DNA of 64,000 bases, taken from Sulfuricaulis limicola. GTDB lineage: Bacteria; Pseudomonadota; Gammaproteobacteria; Acidiferrobacterales; Sulfurifustaceae. The notes under the pieces are model-generated. The model saw nothing but the letters and a program-made list of their open reading frames with translations, did no database searches and was not told the DNA's origin. Both the position numbers and the translations under genes were made by a program. Below are positions 50,900 to 62,684 of this stretch, one piece after another (within the stretch, counting starts at the first letter, position 1; each line of letters opens with the position of its first letter). The stretch is from contig NZ_AP014879.1 of NCBI RefSeq assembly GCF_002355735.1, forward strand, positions 1,488,001 to 1,552,000, written 5' to 3'.

Positions 50900-51337
50900 C
50901 TATTGCAATACCGTACATGTACCATGATATTGGCTCGGGATTGGTGGACCCATTACGCCCACATGTCTCGACAGAACAGCCACAAACTCTCTTGTGCCTT
51001 TCTTAAAATCGGAAAACACGGTTGCAACAGAAATACCACCGATAAAACTTTCAGTAAGCGTCAAACCATAAGCGCCGGCCGTTACGGTTAGATCTGAGGC
51101 GCCTGACGGCCCTATAACGCGTGCCCGTCCGTTCTTAATGTCTATTGCATCATAGTTGATAGATTTTCCGAAGTTATCGCTCTCCAGTTTTAGTTTTCCT
51201 TTCTCCCAGTCAGCAATAGTGCCAGGACCAAACGTGCACTTCAGGCTCTTGGCGCGGAGCAACTGTTCATGCGCTGCATCATCAGCCCACGCAGGAATGA
51301 ACAAAGACACAGCTAAAAGTGCGATTAAGGTTCTCAT
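50900..51337 (-). CDS. Small secreted protein of unknown function
   Basis: About 145 residues. Sec signal peptide (MRTLIALLAVSLFIPAWADDA, cleavage after AWA). The mature part has C34 (SLKCTFGPG) and a Cys near the C-terminus (HGTCTVLQ) that could form a disulfide. I use the ATG at 51335-51337; a GTG at 51349 is an alternative. No strong ribosome site. This stretch is visibly richer in A/T than the flanking genes, suggesting separate ancestry. It lies directly after sdhA (6 bases from the ATG to the region end) on the same strand, so it may be read from the sdhCDA promoter. Confidence 0.7.
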   Translation of the reverse strand: MRTLIALLAVSLFIPAWADDAAHEQLLRAKSLKCTFGPGTIADWEKGKLKLESDNFGKSINYDAIDIKNGRARVIGPSGASDLTVTAGAYGLTLTESFIGGISVATVFSDFKKGTREFVAVLSRHVGVMGPPIPSQYHGTCTVLQ

Positions 51338-51355
51338 TGTTTTTGGCACCCAATG

Positions 51356-53122
51356 TTAATAAACCCGCTCCTTCGGCGGGAACGTCTCCACACTCAACGG
51401 CTTCAACCGCACCGGCTTGTAATCCAGCTTGTTTCCCTCCTTGCTGTACAGCGTGTGCTTGAGCCAGTTCTTGTCGTCGCGCTCGGGGTGGTCGGTGCGG
51501 GAATGCGCGCCGCGGGATTCGTGGCGCGCGGCGGCGGAATGGACCGTGGCCAGCGCGATGTCCATCATATTCTCCAGTTCCAGCGCCTCGATGCGGGCAG
51601 TGTTGAACACCTTGCTGTGGTCGCGCAGCGTGGCGCGCTTCAGGCGCTGCTGCAGTTCCGAGACCTTCCAGATGCCGGCGTCCAGGATTTTCTGTTCGCG
51701 GAACACGCCGCAGTGTTCTTCCATGGTCAGGCGCAGTTCGTCGCCTATCTGATCCACCGATTCGCCCTTGCCCTGCTTGTCCCAGCGCGTGAGGCGTGCC
51801 ATGGCGCGCTCGACCGCCTCTTCCGGCAGGCCGCGGTGACCGCGGTGGTCCTTGAGGTATTCGAGGATGTGATTGCCGGCGGCGCGGCCGAACACAATGA
51901 TGTCGAGCAACGAATTGCCGCCGAGGCGGTTGGCGCCGTGCACCGACACGCAGGCGCATTCGCCCACGGCGTATAGCCCCGGTACTTCCTCTTCCGGCCC
52001 GGTGTGCACCGGCACCACGACCTGGCCGAAACGGTTGGTGGGAATGCCGCCCATGGTGTAGTGCGCCGTGGGATACACCGGGATGGGTTTTACCACCGGG
52101 TCGGCATGCACGAAACGGATGGCGGATTCGCGGATGCCCGGCAGGCGCTTGGAAATGACCTCCTCGCCGAGATGCAGCAACTTGAGTTCGACATAATCTT
52201 TTTTCGGACCGCAGCCGCGCCCGGCATGCACTTCTTCGTAGATCGCGCGGCTCACCACGTCGCGGCTGGCAAGGTCCTTGGCCTTGGGCGCGTAGCGCTC
52301 CATGAAGCGTTCGCCTTCGCTGTTGATCAGGTATCCGCCTTCGCCGCGCGTCGCCTCGCTGATGAGTATGCCGACGCCGGCGATGCCGGTGGGATGGAAC
52401 TGCACGAATTCCATGTCCTGCAACGGGATGCCGGCGCGCAGCGCCATGGCCATGCCGTCGCCGGTGTTGATCAGCGCGTTGGTGGTGGTGCGATAGATGC
52501 GCGCCGCCCCGCCAGTGGCGATGAGGGTGGTCTTGGCCTCGATGATCAGTGGCTCGCCGGTTTCAATTTCGATGACCAAAGCACCAAGCGCATATCCTTC
52601 TGGGTCCATCAGCAGATCGACGGCGAAGAACTCATCGAAGAAATGCGTGCGCGCCTTGAGATTCTGTTGATAAAGCGCATGCAGCATGGCATGGCCGGTG
52701 CGGTCGGCGGCGGGACAGGTGCGCTGCGCCTGCTCGCCGCCGAAGTTCAGGCTCTGGCCGCCGAAGGCGCGCTGGTAGATGCGGCCGTTTTCCAGGCGCG
52801 AGAACGGCACGCCGTAATGCTCGAGCTCGATCACCAACTCCGCCGCCGCGCGGCACATGTATTCGATCGCGTCCTGGTCGCCGAGGTAGTCGCTGCCCTT
52901 GACGGTGTCGTACATGTGCCAGTGCCAGTTGTCCGGCGTGACGTTGCCGAGCGCGGCGTTGATGCCGCCCTGCGCCGCAACGGTGTGCGAGCGCGTGGGG
53001 AAAACCTTGGACACGACCGCGACATGGGCCTCGCCCTGCGCCAGTTGCAGCGCCGCGCGCAGCCCGCCGCCCCCGGCGCCGATGACCAGGCAGTCGAAAC
53101 GCCGGCGCGCGATATTGATCAT
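51356..53122 (-). CDS. sdhA: Succinate dehydrogenase flavoprotein subunit
   Basis: Catalytic FAD subunit of complex II. 588 residues from the ATG at 53120-53122. Dinucleotide motif DCLVIGAGGGGLRAALQ; covalent-FAD His in RSHTVAAQGGINAAL (about H46); active-site motifs FVQFHPTGIAGVGILISEATRGEGG and HYTMGGIPTN; arginine RHESRGAHSRTD near the end. It overlaps sdhD by ATGA. Followed not by sdhB but by an unrelated small gene and the opposing VWA cassette. Confidence 0.98.
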   Translation of the reverse strand: MINIARRRFDCLVIGAGGGGLRAALQLAQGEAHVAVVSKVFPTRSHTVAAQGGINAALGNVTPDNWHWHMYDTVKGSDYLGDQDAIEYMCRAAAELVIELEHYGVPFSRLENGRIYQRAFGGQSLNFGGEQAQRTCPAADRTGHAMLHALYQQNLKARTHFFDEFFAVDLLMDPEGYALGALVIEIETGEPLIIEAKTTLIATGGAARIYRTTTNALINTGDGMAMALRAGIPLQDMEFVQFHPTGIAGVGILISEATRGEGGYLINSEGERFMERYAPKAKDLASRDVVSRAIYEEVHAGRGCGPKKDYVELKLLHLGEEVISKRLPGIRESAIRFVHADPVVKPIPVYPTAHYTMGGIPTNRFGQVVVPVHTGPEEEVPGLYAVGECACVSVHGANRLGGNSLLDIIVFGRAAGNHILEYLKDHRGHRGLPEEAVERAMARLTRWDKQGKGESVDQIGDELRLTMEEHCGVFREQKILDAGIWKVSELQQRLKRATLRDHSKVFNTARIEALELENMMDIALATVHSAAARHESRGAHSRTDHPERDDKNWLKHTLYSKEGNKLDYKPVRLKPLSVETFPPKERVY

Positions 53123-53466
53123 GCGAGCAGGATCCGCGCCGCCCACAGGCCCAGCGCCAGCAGACCGAGGCCCGTGAACAGCGAAACGCTGAAGCGCAGC
53201 CACAGCGGGTGGAGATAATCGAGGTAGATGCTGCGCATGCCGATCCAGGCGTGCACCAGGATGCTCAGGATGAAAATCGCCCAGGCCAAGCGCACGTAAC
53301 CGATGGCGAACCAGGCCTGCCAGCTGGCGTGGTCACGGATCGGCGCCAAGCTCAGGTACACGACGACATACACCACGAAGCCGGCGATGTAGATCGAGGT
53401 CACGCGCTGCCACAGCCATTCCAGCATGCCGGCATGAGCGCTGCCGGTGGCTCTCAGGCGTTCCAT
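53119..53466 (-). CDS. sdhD: Succinate dehydrogenase membrane anchor SdhD
   Basis: Cytochrome b/quinone-binding anchor, 115 residues from the ATG at 53464-53466 (GGGG 8 nt upstream; the ATG at 53472 is too close). Three TM helices: about 23-40 (VTSIYIAGFVVYVVVYLSL), 54-73 and 88-110. Heme-ligand His in LVHAWIGMRSIYLDY and the DYLHPLWLR stretch fit the SdhD family. Overlaps sdhC (13 bases) and sdhA (ATGA). Confidence 0.94.
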   Translation of the reverse strand: MERLRATGSAHAGMLEWLWQRVTSIYIAGFVVYVVVYLSLAPIRDHASWQAWFAIGYVRLAWAIFILSILVHAWIGMRSIYLDYLHPLWLRFSVSLFTGLGLLALGLWAARILLA

Positions 53467-53840
53467 AAACATATCCCCGTCAGCAGCACGACAAATCCCG
53501 TGGCGGCGAAGGCCAGCCAGGCGTTGAGACGCGCGGTGGCCTTGGAATCGCCGACGCCGATATCCAGCAACAAGTGACGCATGCCGGACATGAAGTGCTG
53601 GGCAAAGGCCCATACCATAATAAGGAGCGCAATCCGGCCTTCGAGACTCATAAGGCGCGTGGAAATTTTGGCAAAGGCCGCGGGGTCTTGCAGCGAGCGA
53701 TCCAATAAATAGATAGCGAACGGCAACAGCAGAACCAGAAACGCGCCCGTGGCGCGGTGCAGGATGGACAGGATGCCACCCACCGGCAGGCGGATTTTAA
53801 GGAGATTCAGGTAAACGGGACGTTTCTTGTTTTTTCCCAT
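53454..53840 (-). CDS. sdhC: Succinate dehydrogenase cytochrome b556 subunit SdhC
   Basis: First gene of the sdhCDA part. 128 residues from the ATG at 53838-53840 (MGKNKKRPVYLNLLKIRLPVG). Three TM helices; the SILHRATG signature at about 26-33 and the heme-ligand HFMSGMRHLLLDIG near 85-98. Upstream (53841-54024) is a divergent region with ygfZ that contains an imperfect dyad (CCCTTTC-CCGGA-GAAAGGG, near 53910-53930), a possible regulatory hairpin. Confidence 0.95.
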   Translation of the reverse strand: MGKNKKRPVYLNLLKIRLPVGGILSILHRATGAFLVLLLPFAIYLLDRSLQDPAAFAKISTRLMSLEGRIALLIMVWAFAQHFMSGMRHLLLDIGVGDSKATARLNAWLAFAATGFVVLLTGICLWNA

Positions 53841-54024
53841 ATCAAGGCTCTGGATACCGCGCTTCCTCTCCCCGACCGGTCCTGAATTATCCCTTTCCCG
53901 GAGAAAGGGAATACCGGGATAACAATAGTGTAAACCGGAGATTCCCGGCGTCCAGTCGTTTTTCCCGCAGGGCGGGATTCCGCTATCATGCGCATCCCGG
54001 TCAGCCATCGATGGAAGCCAAGCC

Positions 54025-55080
54025 GTGAACGAGACGTGGAAATCATTCATTCAAAGCCAGGGCGCAGTCCTCGACGGCGATCGCGTGCAGCACTTCGGCA
54101 AGCCCGCGGAAGAGCGCCGGGCGGCGGCACAGGGCAACGTACTGGCCGATCTCTCCGATGTATCCCTGATCCGCGCACGCGGCGCGGATACGCAGAATTT
54201 TCTCAACGGCCAGCTCAGCAATGACATACGCCGGCTGGATGCGACGCACAGCCAGCTGGCTGCCTGGTGCAGCCCCAAGGGACGGATGCTGGTCATCTTC
54301 CGCCTGTTCCGGCGCGGCGACGATACCCTGCTGCAACTCCCCGCCTCGCTTCTGGAAACGACTCTCAAACGCCTGAAAATGTTCGTGCTGCGCGCCAAGG
54401 TTGTACTCGAAAACGCAGACGCCGAGCTGGTCAGCTTCGGGATATCGGGGCCGGATGCGGAAAAATTGTTGCGCGACGCGGTTGGCTTCGCACCCGGCGA
54501 GATCAACGGCTGCGAGACGCGCGATGCAATAACGGTGACAAAGCTCGCCGGCCCGCACCCGCGTTTCGAAGTTATCGCGCCGACGGACAACGCCATAAAG
54601 CTGTGGACAGCCCTCAAGTCCAAAACCACATCCGCCGGTCCTGCGGCACGGAACTGGCTCGACATCATGGCCGGCATTCCCGTGGTGCATCCGGAAACCA
54701 GCGAGGCCTTCGTGCCGCAAATGGCGAATCTCGAAATCGTCGGCGGCGTGAATTTCAAAAAGGGCTGCTACCCCGGCCAGGAAATCGTGGCGCGCATGCA
54801 GTACCTCGGCAAACTCAAGCAGCGCATGTACCGCGCGCGCTTCGAAGGCGACGCCCTGCCCCGCCCGGGCGATTCCATTTTCGCGCCCGACTTTCCCGGC
54901 CAGTCGGCGGGCACGGTGGTCGCCGCGCAACCCGCGCCGGACAACGGTTTTGATCTGCTGGCCGTGATCCAGATCAGCAGCGCCGAAACCGGCGAACTCC
55001 ATCTCGGGAGCGAAACCGGACCGAAACTCTCACTGCAAACCTTGCCGTATTCCGTCACTCCCGCCACCCGCGCGGAATAA
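54025..55080 (+). CDS. ygfZ: Folate-binding YgfZ protein
   Basis: Tetrahydrofolate-binding protein involved in assembly of some iron-sulfur enzymes and tRNA modification. 351 residues. GcvT-like fold: ARGADTQNFLNGQLSNDI near the N-terminus and the diagnostic KGCYPGQEIVARMQYLGKLKQRMY (K-G-C-Y-P-G-Q-E, about 248-271) with its reactive Cys. The start codon is GTG at 54025. Its divergence from sdhC is functionally reasonable, since complex II contains Fe-S clusters (inference). Confidence 0.95.
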   Translation: MNETWKSFIQSQGAVLDGDRVQHFGKPAEERRAAAQGNVLADLSDVSLIRARGADTQNFLNGQLSNDIRRLDATHSQLAAWCSPKGRMLVIFRLFRRGDDTLLQLPASLLETTLKRLKMFVLRAKVVLENADAELVSFGISGPDAEKLLRDAVGFAPGEINGCETRDAITVTKLAGPHPRFEVIAPTDNAIKLWTALKSKTTSAGPAARNWLDIMAGIPVVHPETSEAFVPQMANLEIVGGVNFKKGCYPGQEIVARMQYLGKLKQRMYRARFEGDALPRPGDSIFAPDFPGQSAGTVVAAQPAPDNGFDLLAVIQISSAETGELHLGSETGPKLSLQTLPYSVTPATRAE

Positions 55081-55245
55081 ACATTCCTTTCTGTCCGTCA
55101 CCAAGCGAGCTTCAAACCTTGCTTGTTCCGCATTGAGGCTTATGCTTGAATCGTTCGCGTCTATTGCTGCTATATAAGTAAATTCTTATAAAGTCGGGAA
55201 GTTGCACAACGTGGTTGCCTCACAACCAGTCAGGAGACAAGCAAT

Positions 55246-56853
55246 ATGATATACACCCATAAAACAGTCTGGACTCTGATCCTCGGGATCATCATGGTCG
55301 CCTTCGGTTATCTGGTGCAAGCCGGCGTCCTGAATCCGATGATCGAGTTCCTCAATATTTCCAAGTATGTCGGCAAGCCCGAGTCACCGGGTGAAATGAT
55401 CATCCTTCCCTTTGTCTGCGGCATCATTGCCATCGTGGTGGGACTGTGGCAATTCGCGGTGAAACCAAAGCAAGGCAATCTCGATTACTACCTCTCCACT
55501 ATCGGTGGCGTGATGTTCATCCTGATCATCGCCTTCGTCGTGAAGTGGGGTCTCGATCCGCTGATGGGCGTGTGGGGCAAGGCGCTCAAACCCACCCTCG
55601 GTTTTGACATCCATAGCGTCATGAACCTGAACTACGTGGTCATGGGCATCCTCGCCGGCATCATCGCGGTCAACGTGTTCAGCATTCCGGGGTGGGCGGA
55701 AAACGGCGTGCGCCTCTCGCGCCTCGGCCTGAAAACCGGCGTGGTGCTGCTGGGCGTGCTCTACAGCTGGCAGGAACTGGCCAATCTGGCCGGCCTGTCC
55801 GTCGTCATGATTGCCATATTCGTGCTGGGATCGGTCGGCATGGTGCTGTGGATGGGCGCGCGGCGCAACATCCCCAACTCCATGGGCGGCGTGCTGTCAG
55901 CCGGCATGGGCGTGTGCGGCGTCTCGGCCTCGGTGGCGGCGGCGCCGGTGGTCAACGCCAAGTCCACGGAAATCGCCTACACCATCGGCACCATCCTGCT
56001 GTGGGGCGTGCTGATGATGTTCATCTTCCCGATCGTGGGCAAACAGATGGGCATGAACCCGACGCAGTTCGGCGCCTGGGCTGGCACCGGCATTCTCAAC
56101 TCGGCGCAGGTGGCGGGCGCGGCGCTGGCCTTCGAACCGGGCGGCATCGACACCCTCAAGGTGGCGGAGATCTTCAACATCACGCGCATCCTGTTCCTGC
56201 CGATTATCGTGCTGTGGCTGGCGGTGTGGTATGTGGAGCGCGAATCCGGCGCCCAGAAGGTCAGTCATGGCAGCGTGATCTTCAGCAAGTTCCCGCTGTT
56301 CGTGCTCGGCTTCATCGTGATGTTCGTGCTCGGATCCACCGGCATGTTCGCGCCCGGTTCGGAGCTGCCCGGCAAGTACTTCGACAACAGCGAGAAGCAT
56401 CTGGTGAAGAAAAATCCGGACGGCACCGTCAAGGAAAGCAAGATGCTGGCCGACAAGGATGCCGAGCTGCTCAAATCGGAAGCCGGCAAACTGACGGACG
56501 AGACACAGAAAGGGGCGCTGGCCAGCCTGCTCGAAAACAAGAAGGCCACCTCGTTCGAGCATGATCGGCAACTGGCTTCGATCATGAACTCGCATGTGCT
56601 GTCGGTGAAGGCCAACAAGGTCCTGAAGAGCATGCACAGCGCGGTGTATAAACCTGCGCCGCGCATCTCGAAGTTCCGGGACATCATCGCCTGGTTCTTC
56701 ACCTTCGGCCTGGTCGGCCTGGGCATGCAGATCACCATGACCTCGATCAAGCAGGCCGGCGGGCAGCCGTTGATCATCGGATCGGTGGTCGGCACGGTCA
56801 AGGCGGTCGGATCGCTGATCGTGGTCTGGCTGTTCGTGAAAGAAATCGTTTAA
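55246..56853 (+). CDS. YeiH-family putative sulfate exporter, enlarged
   Basis: 535 residues; typical YeiH/UPF0324 proteins are about 340. About ten TM helices with the family core GVCGVSASVAAAPVVNAKSTEIAY, then AWAGTGILNSAQVAGAALAF. Additional parts: three TM helices at the N-terminus (about 8-100) and a charged soluble insertion (about 375-475, KKNPDGTVKESKMLADKDAELLKSEAG and following) before the last two helices. The family is annotated as sulfate/sulfite export in sulfur metabolisers but is weakly characterised. A site AGGAGA precedes the ATG. A candidate promoter (TTGAAT 55146, TGC-TATATA 55171, 19-base spacing) lies in the 165-base gap upstream. Confidence 0.85.
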   Translation: MIYTHKTVWTLILGIIMVAFGYLVQAGVLNPMIEFLNISKYVGKPESPGEMIILPFVCGIIAIVVGLWQFAVKPKQGNLDYYLSTIGGVMFILIIAFVVKWGLDPLMGVWGKALKPTLGFDIHSVMNLNYVVMGILAGIIAVNVFSIPGWAENGVRLSRLGLKTGVVLLGVLYSWQELANLAGLSVVMIAIFVLGSVGMVLWMGARRNIPNSMGGVLSAGMGVCGVSASVAAAPVVNAKSTEIAYTIGTILLWGVLMMFIFPIVGKQMGMNPTQFGAWAGTGILNSAQVAGAALAFEPGGIDTLKVAEIFNITRILFLPIIVLWLAVWYVERESGAQKVSHGSVIFSKFPLFVLGFIVMFVLGSTGMFAPGSELPGKYFDNSEKHLVKKNPDGTVKESKMLADKDAELLKSEAGKLTDETQKGALASLLENKKATSFEHDRQLASIMNSHVLSVKANKVLKSMHSAVYKPAPRISKFRDIIAWFFTFGLVGLGMQITMTSIKQAGGQPLIIGSVVGTVKAVGSLIVVWLFVKEIV

Positions 56854-56877
56854 CGCAACTTTCCGCGAGGTGCAATC

Positions 56878-57000
56878 ATGAAAGAGAAATTTGATCGTGG
56901 TACGGCGCTGACGATATTCCGCAACGACCGCATCGAGGACATCGGCGCCCTGGTGCTGTCATTGATCATCGCGTTCCTGGTGTACAATTTTGTCAGCTGA
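56878..57000 (+). CDS. 40-residue single-pass membrane protein
   Basis: An open frame of 40 residues, starting ATG at 56878 with GAGGTG 6 nt upstream and ending TGA at 56998-57000. A basic N-terminal part (MKEKFDRGTALTIFRNDRIED) is followed by one TM helix (IGALVLSLIIAFLVYNFVS). It starts 24 bases after the transporter stop and ends 20 bases before a strong terminator, so it must share the transporter transcript. Likely an accessory subunit or regulator (inference). Too small to assign a family. Confidence 0.7.
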   Translation: MKEKFDRGTALTIFRNDRIEDIGALVLSLIIAFLVYNFVS

Positions 57001-57020
57001 TTAGACGCTGAAAAGAACCG

Positions 57021-57058
57021 CCCCGGTGGCCGGTCTAACCGCCACCGGGGTTTTTTTT
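57021..57058 (+). terminator. Strong intrinsic terminator after the YeiH-like pair
   Basis: A perfect 10-bp stem (CCCCGGTGGC / GCCACCGGGG) with a 10-base loop followed by eight T residues. It lies before the universal stress gene, so downstream expression needs read-through or a further promoter. Confidence 0.95.
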
Positions 57059-57077
57059 GAAATACGGAGACATAACC

Positions 57078-57545
57078 ATGGCCAAACCGAAACATATCCT
57101 GCTCGCCAGCCACAATACCGAAGGCGCGCGGGCGGCGGAAAAACTGGCCTATTCCTTCTGCGGTCCCGGCACCACCCTGCATCACCTCATCGTGGTGCCG
57201 GATTTGTGGAAAGGCATGCAGGGCGATGACTGGCTCAACAACGCCTCGACGCGCGACACCTTCGGGCGCTATGTCGAATCGCAACTGGAGGAGGAAGTCC
57301 GCACGCACCTGAAACGCATGTTGAGCGAGATCAAGAAACGCCGCATCCGTTATCGCTACGAGATGGTGCAGGGAAAACCAACGGAATGCCTGATCCGGCG
57401 CGCCGCCAGAGGTCCGACGGATCTCATCGTGCTGGGTTCGCCGCGACCGAAAGGCCAAACGGGCCTGCGCTCGCGCATGCTGGATGAAAAGCTGTTCCGG
57501 TCGCTGCGCGTGCCCGTGGTGATCGCGCCCTACCCGCATGACTGA
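57078..57545 (+). CDS. Universal stress protein family
   Basis: 155 residues from the ATG at 57078 (GGAG 8 nt upstream). UspA fold: KHILLASHNTEGARAAEKLAYSF at the start and the nucleotide-binding G-loop variant at the end, DLIVLGSPRPKGQTGLRSRMLDEKLFRSLRVPVVIAPY. The ATP-binding pattern G-2x-G-9x-G-S is altered (no clear GS), so ATP binding is uncertain. It overlaps the next gene by 8 bases. Confidence 0.88.
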   Translation: MAKPKHILLASHNTEGARAAEKLAYSFCGPGTTLHHLIVVPDLWKGMQGDDWLNNASTRDTFGRYVESQLEEEVRTHLKRMLSEIKKRRIRYRYEMVQGKPTECLIRRAARGPTDLIVLGSPRPKGQTGLRSRMLDEKLFRSLRVPVVIAPYPHD

Positions 57546-58167
57546 AAACGGCCAGGAACCGGCATCGGCATCCCCGGTGAATTCCGCCGATGCCGCCTGG
57601 GTCAGCCTCCCTGCGCCTTTCCCGCCGGATGAGCTGCATCGGCACTGTCGCGATATCGAAGTCCTGTTTCGTCTCAATCCCTATTACTACTTCGATGTCT
57701 GGCGCCAAACCGGTTCAGACACGTTTCATGCCGAGTTTGAAAATCAGAGCAATCAGACGCGTCAAATACTGGACCTGAGAATCGAAATAAATTCCGGGCA
57801 CGGCATCACCGTCAATTACAACGGCGGGATCAAGAAATGTACCGTGTTCACCATCGAGCCGACGCTGCAAGGCAGTCGCATGACCGTTACCGACGATTAT
57901 GATCTGTTGCCGGTAACGGAACGCGAGGAACGCAAAGCGGAAGTGGACAGGAGTCTCAAGGCCTGGGCCGAATCGCTGCGACTGTATTTCCTGCGACGCA
58001 AGCGCTGGTCATGGCTGCCGGGCTGGCGCTGGTATATCCGCCGGGTGTGGATGCCGATGAAGCCCTCCACGCGCCGGATCGTGTGGTTTATTTACCTGAT
58101 TTCCGTGGCGGAGTTTTTCTTTTTCCTGTTCGTGCTGCTGATCTGGCTCGTCGAACAGGGGAATTGA
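57538..58167 (+). CDS. SRPBCC-like protein with C-terminal membrane anchor
   Basis: 209 residues. An N-terminal START/polyketide-cyclase-like domain (about 22-150; DIEVLFRLNPYYYFDVWRQTGSDTFHAEFENQSN, then a beta-rich stretch ending GSRMTVTDDYDLLP), then a basic helix and one or two TM helices (about 178-205, WFIYLISVAEFFFFLFVLLIWLV). The fold call is by eye only. It is translationally coupled to the universal stress gene (8-base overlap); whether both belong with the YeiH transporter is not certain because of the terminator between. Confidence 0.65.
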   Translation: MTENGQEPASASPVNSADAAWVSLPAPFPPDELHRHCRDIEVLFRLNPYYYFDVWRQTGSDTFHAEFENQSNQTRQILDLRIEINSGHGITVNYNGGIKKCTVFTIEPTLQGSRMTVTDDYDLLPVTEREERKAEVDRSLKAWAESLRLYFLRRKRWSWLPGWRWYIRRVWMPMKPSTRRIVWFIYLISVAEFFFFLFVLLIWLVEQGN

Positions 58168-58170
58168 TCG

Positions 58171-58497
58171 TTACTTCTTCACGGGCGGCGTTTTTTCCGG
58201 CGGCTGGGCCGCCGATTTGGGATCGATGACCTGGTAGAAAGCCTCGCCCTTCTTGACCATGCCCAGCTCGGAGCGCGCCCGCCCCTCGATCACCTCGAGC
58301 CCCTGCTTCAGGTCGTTGACCTGAGCCTCGAGCGTCCGGTTGCGCTCCTTCAGTTGATCGTTTTCCTTCTGCTGCGCGGCAATTTCGCGATGCAGGCGCC
58401 ACACGGCAAAAACGCCGCCATTCCCCAACCACAGCGGATATTGCAGCAGGACGAGGATGACGATCAGGACATAAGCGGCGATTTTCACAGGCTTCAT
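58171..58497 (-). CDS. ftsB: Cell division protein FtsB
   Basis: Septal protein forming the FtsQLB complex. 108 residues from the ATG at 58495-58497 (MKPVKIAAYVLIVILVLLQYPLWLGNGG), a single TM helix; then a coiled coil (about 40-70, LHREIAAQQKENDQLKERNRTLEAQVNDLKQGLEVIEGRARSELGMVKKGEAFYQV), the FtsB pattern. A Pro/Lys tail ends the protein. The eno gene upstream on the same strand is the standard neighbour; a repeat separates them. Confidence 0.94.
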   Translation of the reverse strand: MKPVKIAAYVLIVILVLLQYPLWLGNGGVFAVWRLHREIAAQQKENDQLKERNRTLEAQVNDLKQGLEVIEGRARSELGMVKKGEAFYQVIDPKSAAQPPEKTPPVKK

Positions 58498-58544
58498 TTT
58501 AGTCCATCGCCGTGTATCAGAAATATGTAACCGGCAATAATACA

Positions 58545-58627
58545 TGTAGGTTGGGTTGAGGCGCTTGCGCCGAAACCCAACATCGGCGCCGCTACGTTGG
58601 GGTTCGCTACGCTCACCCCAACCTACA
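58545..58627. repeat. Paired-hairpin interspersed repeat between eno and ftsB
   Basis: Flanked by TGTAGG ... CCTACA. Hairpin 1: TTGGGTT-(GAGGCGCTTGCGCCGA)-AACCCAA. Hairpin 2: TTGGGGTTCGCTACGCTCACCCCAA. The second hairpin recurs, with A/G variation, inside the loop of the mucB-mucD repeat at 43095-43121. Confidence 0.85.
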
Positions 58628-58637
58628 TTTCTACATC

Positions 58638-59960
<1,323 letters not shown>

Positions 59961-60030
59961 TTAAAACCAGCGCGGTCTATTCTTCAGCCGCGCTTACCTG
60001 CGGTTACAAAACAGCATTCTACTTCGACAT

Positions 60031-62684
<2,654 letters not shown>

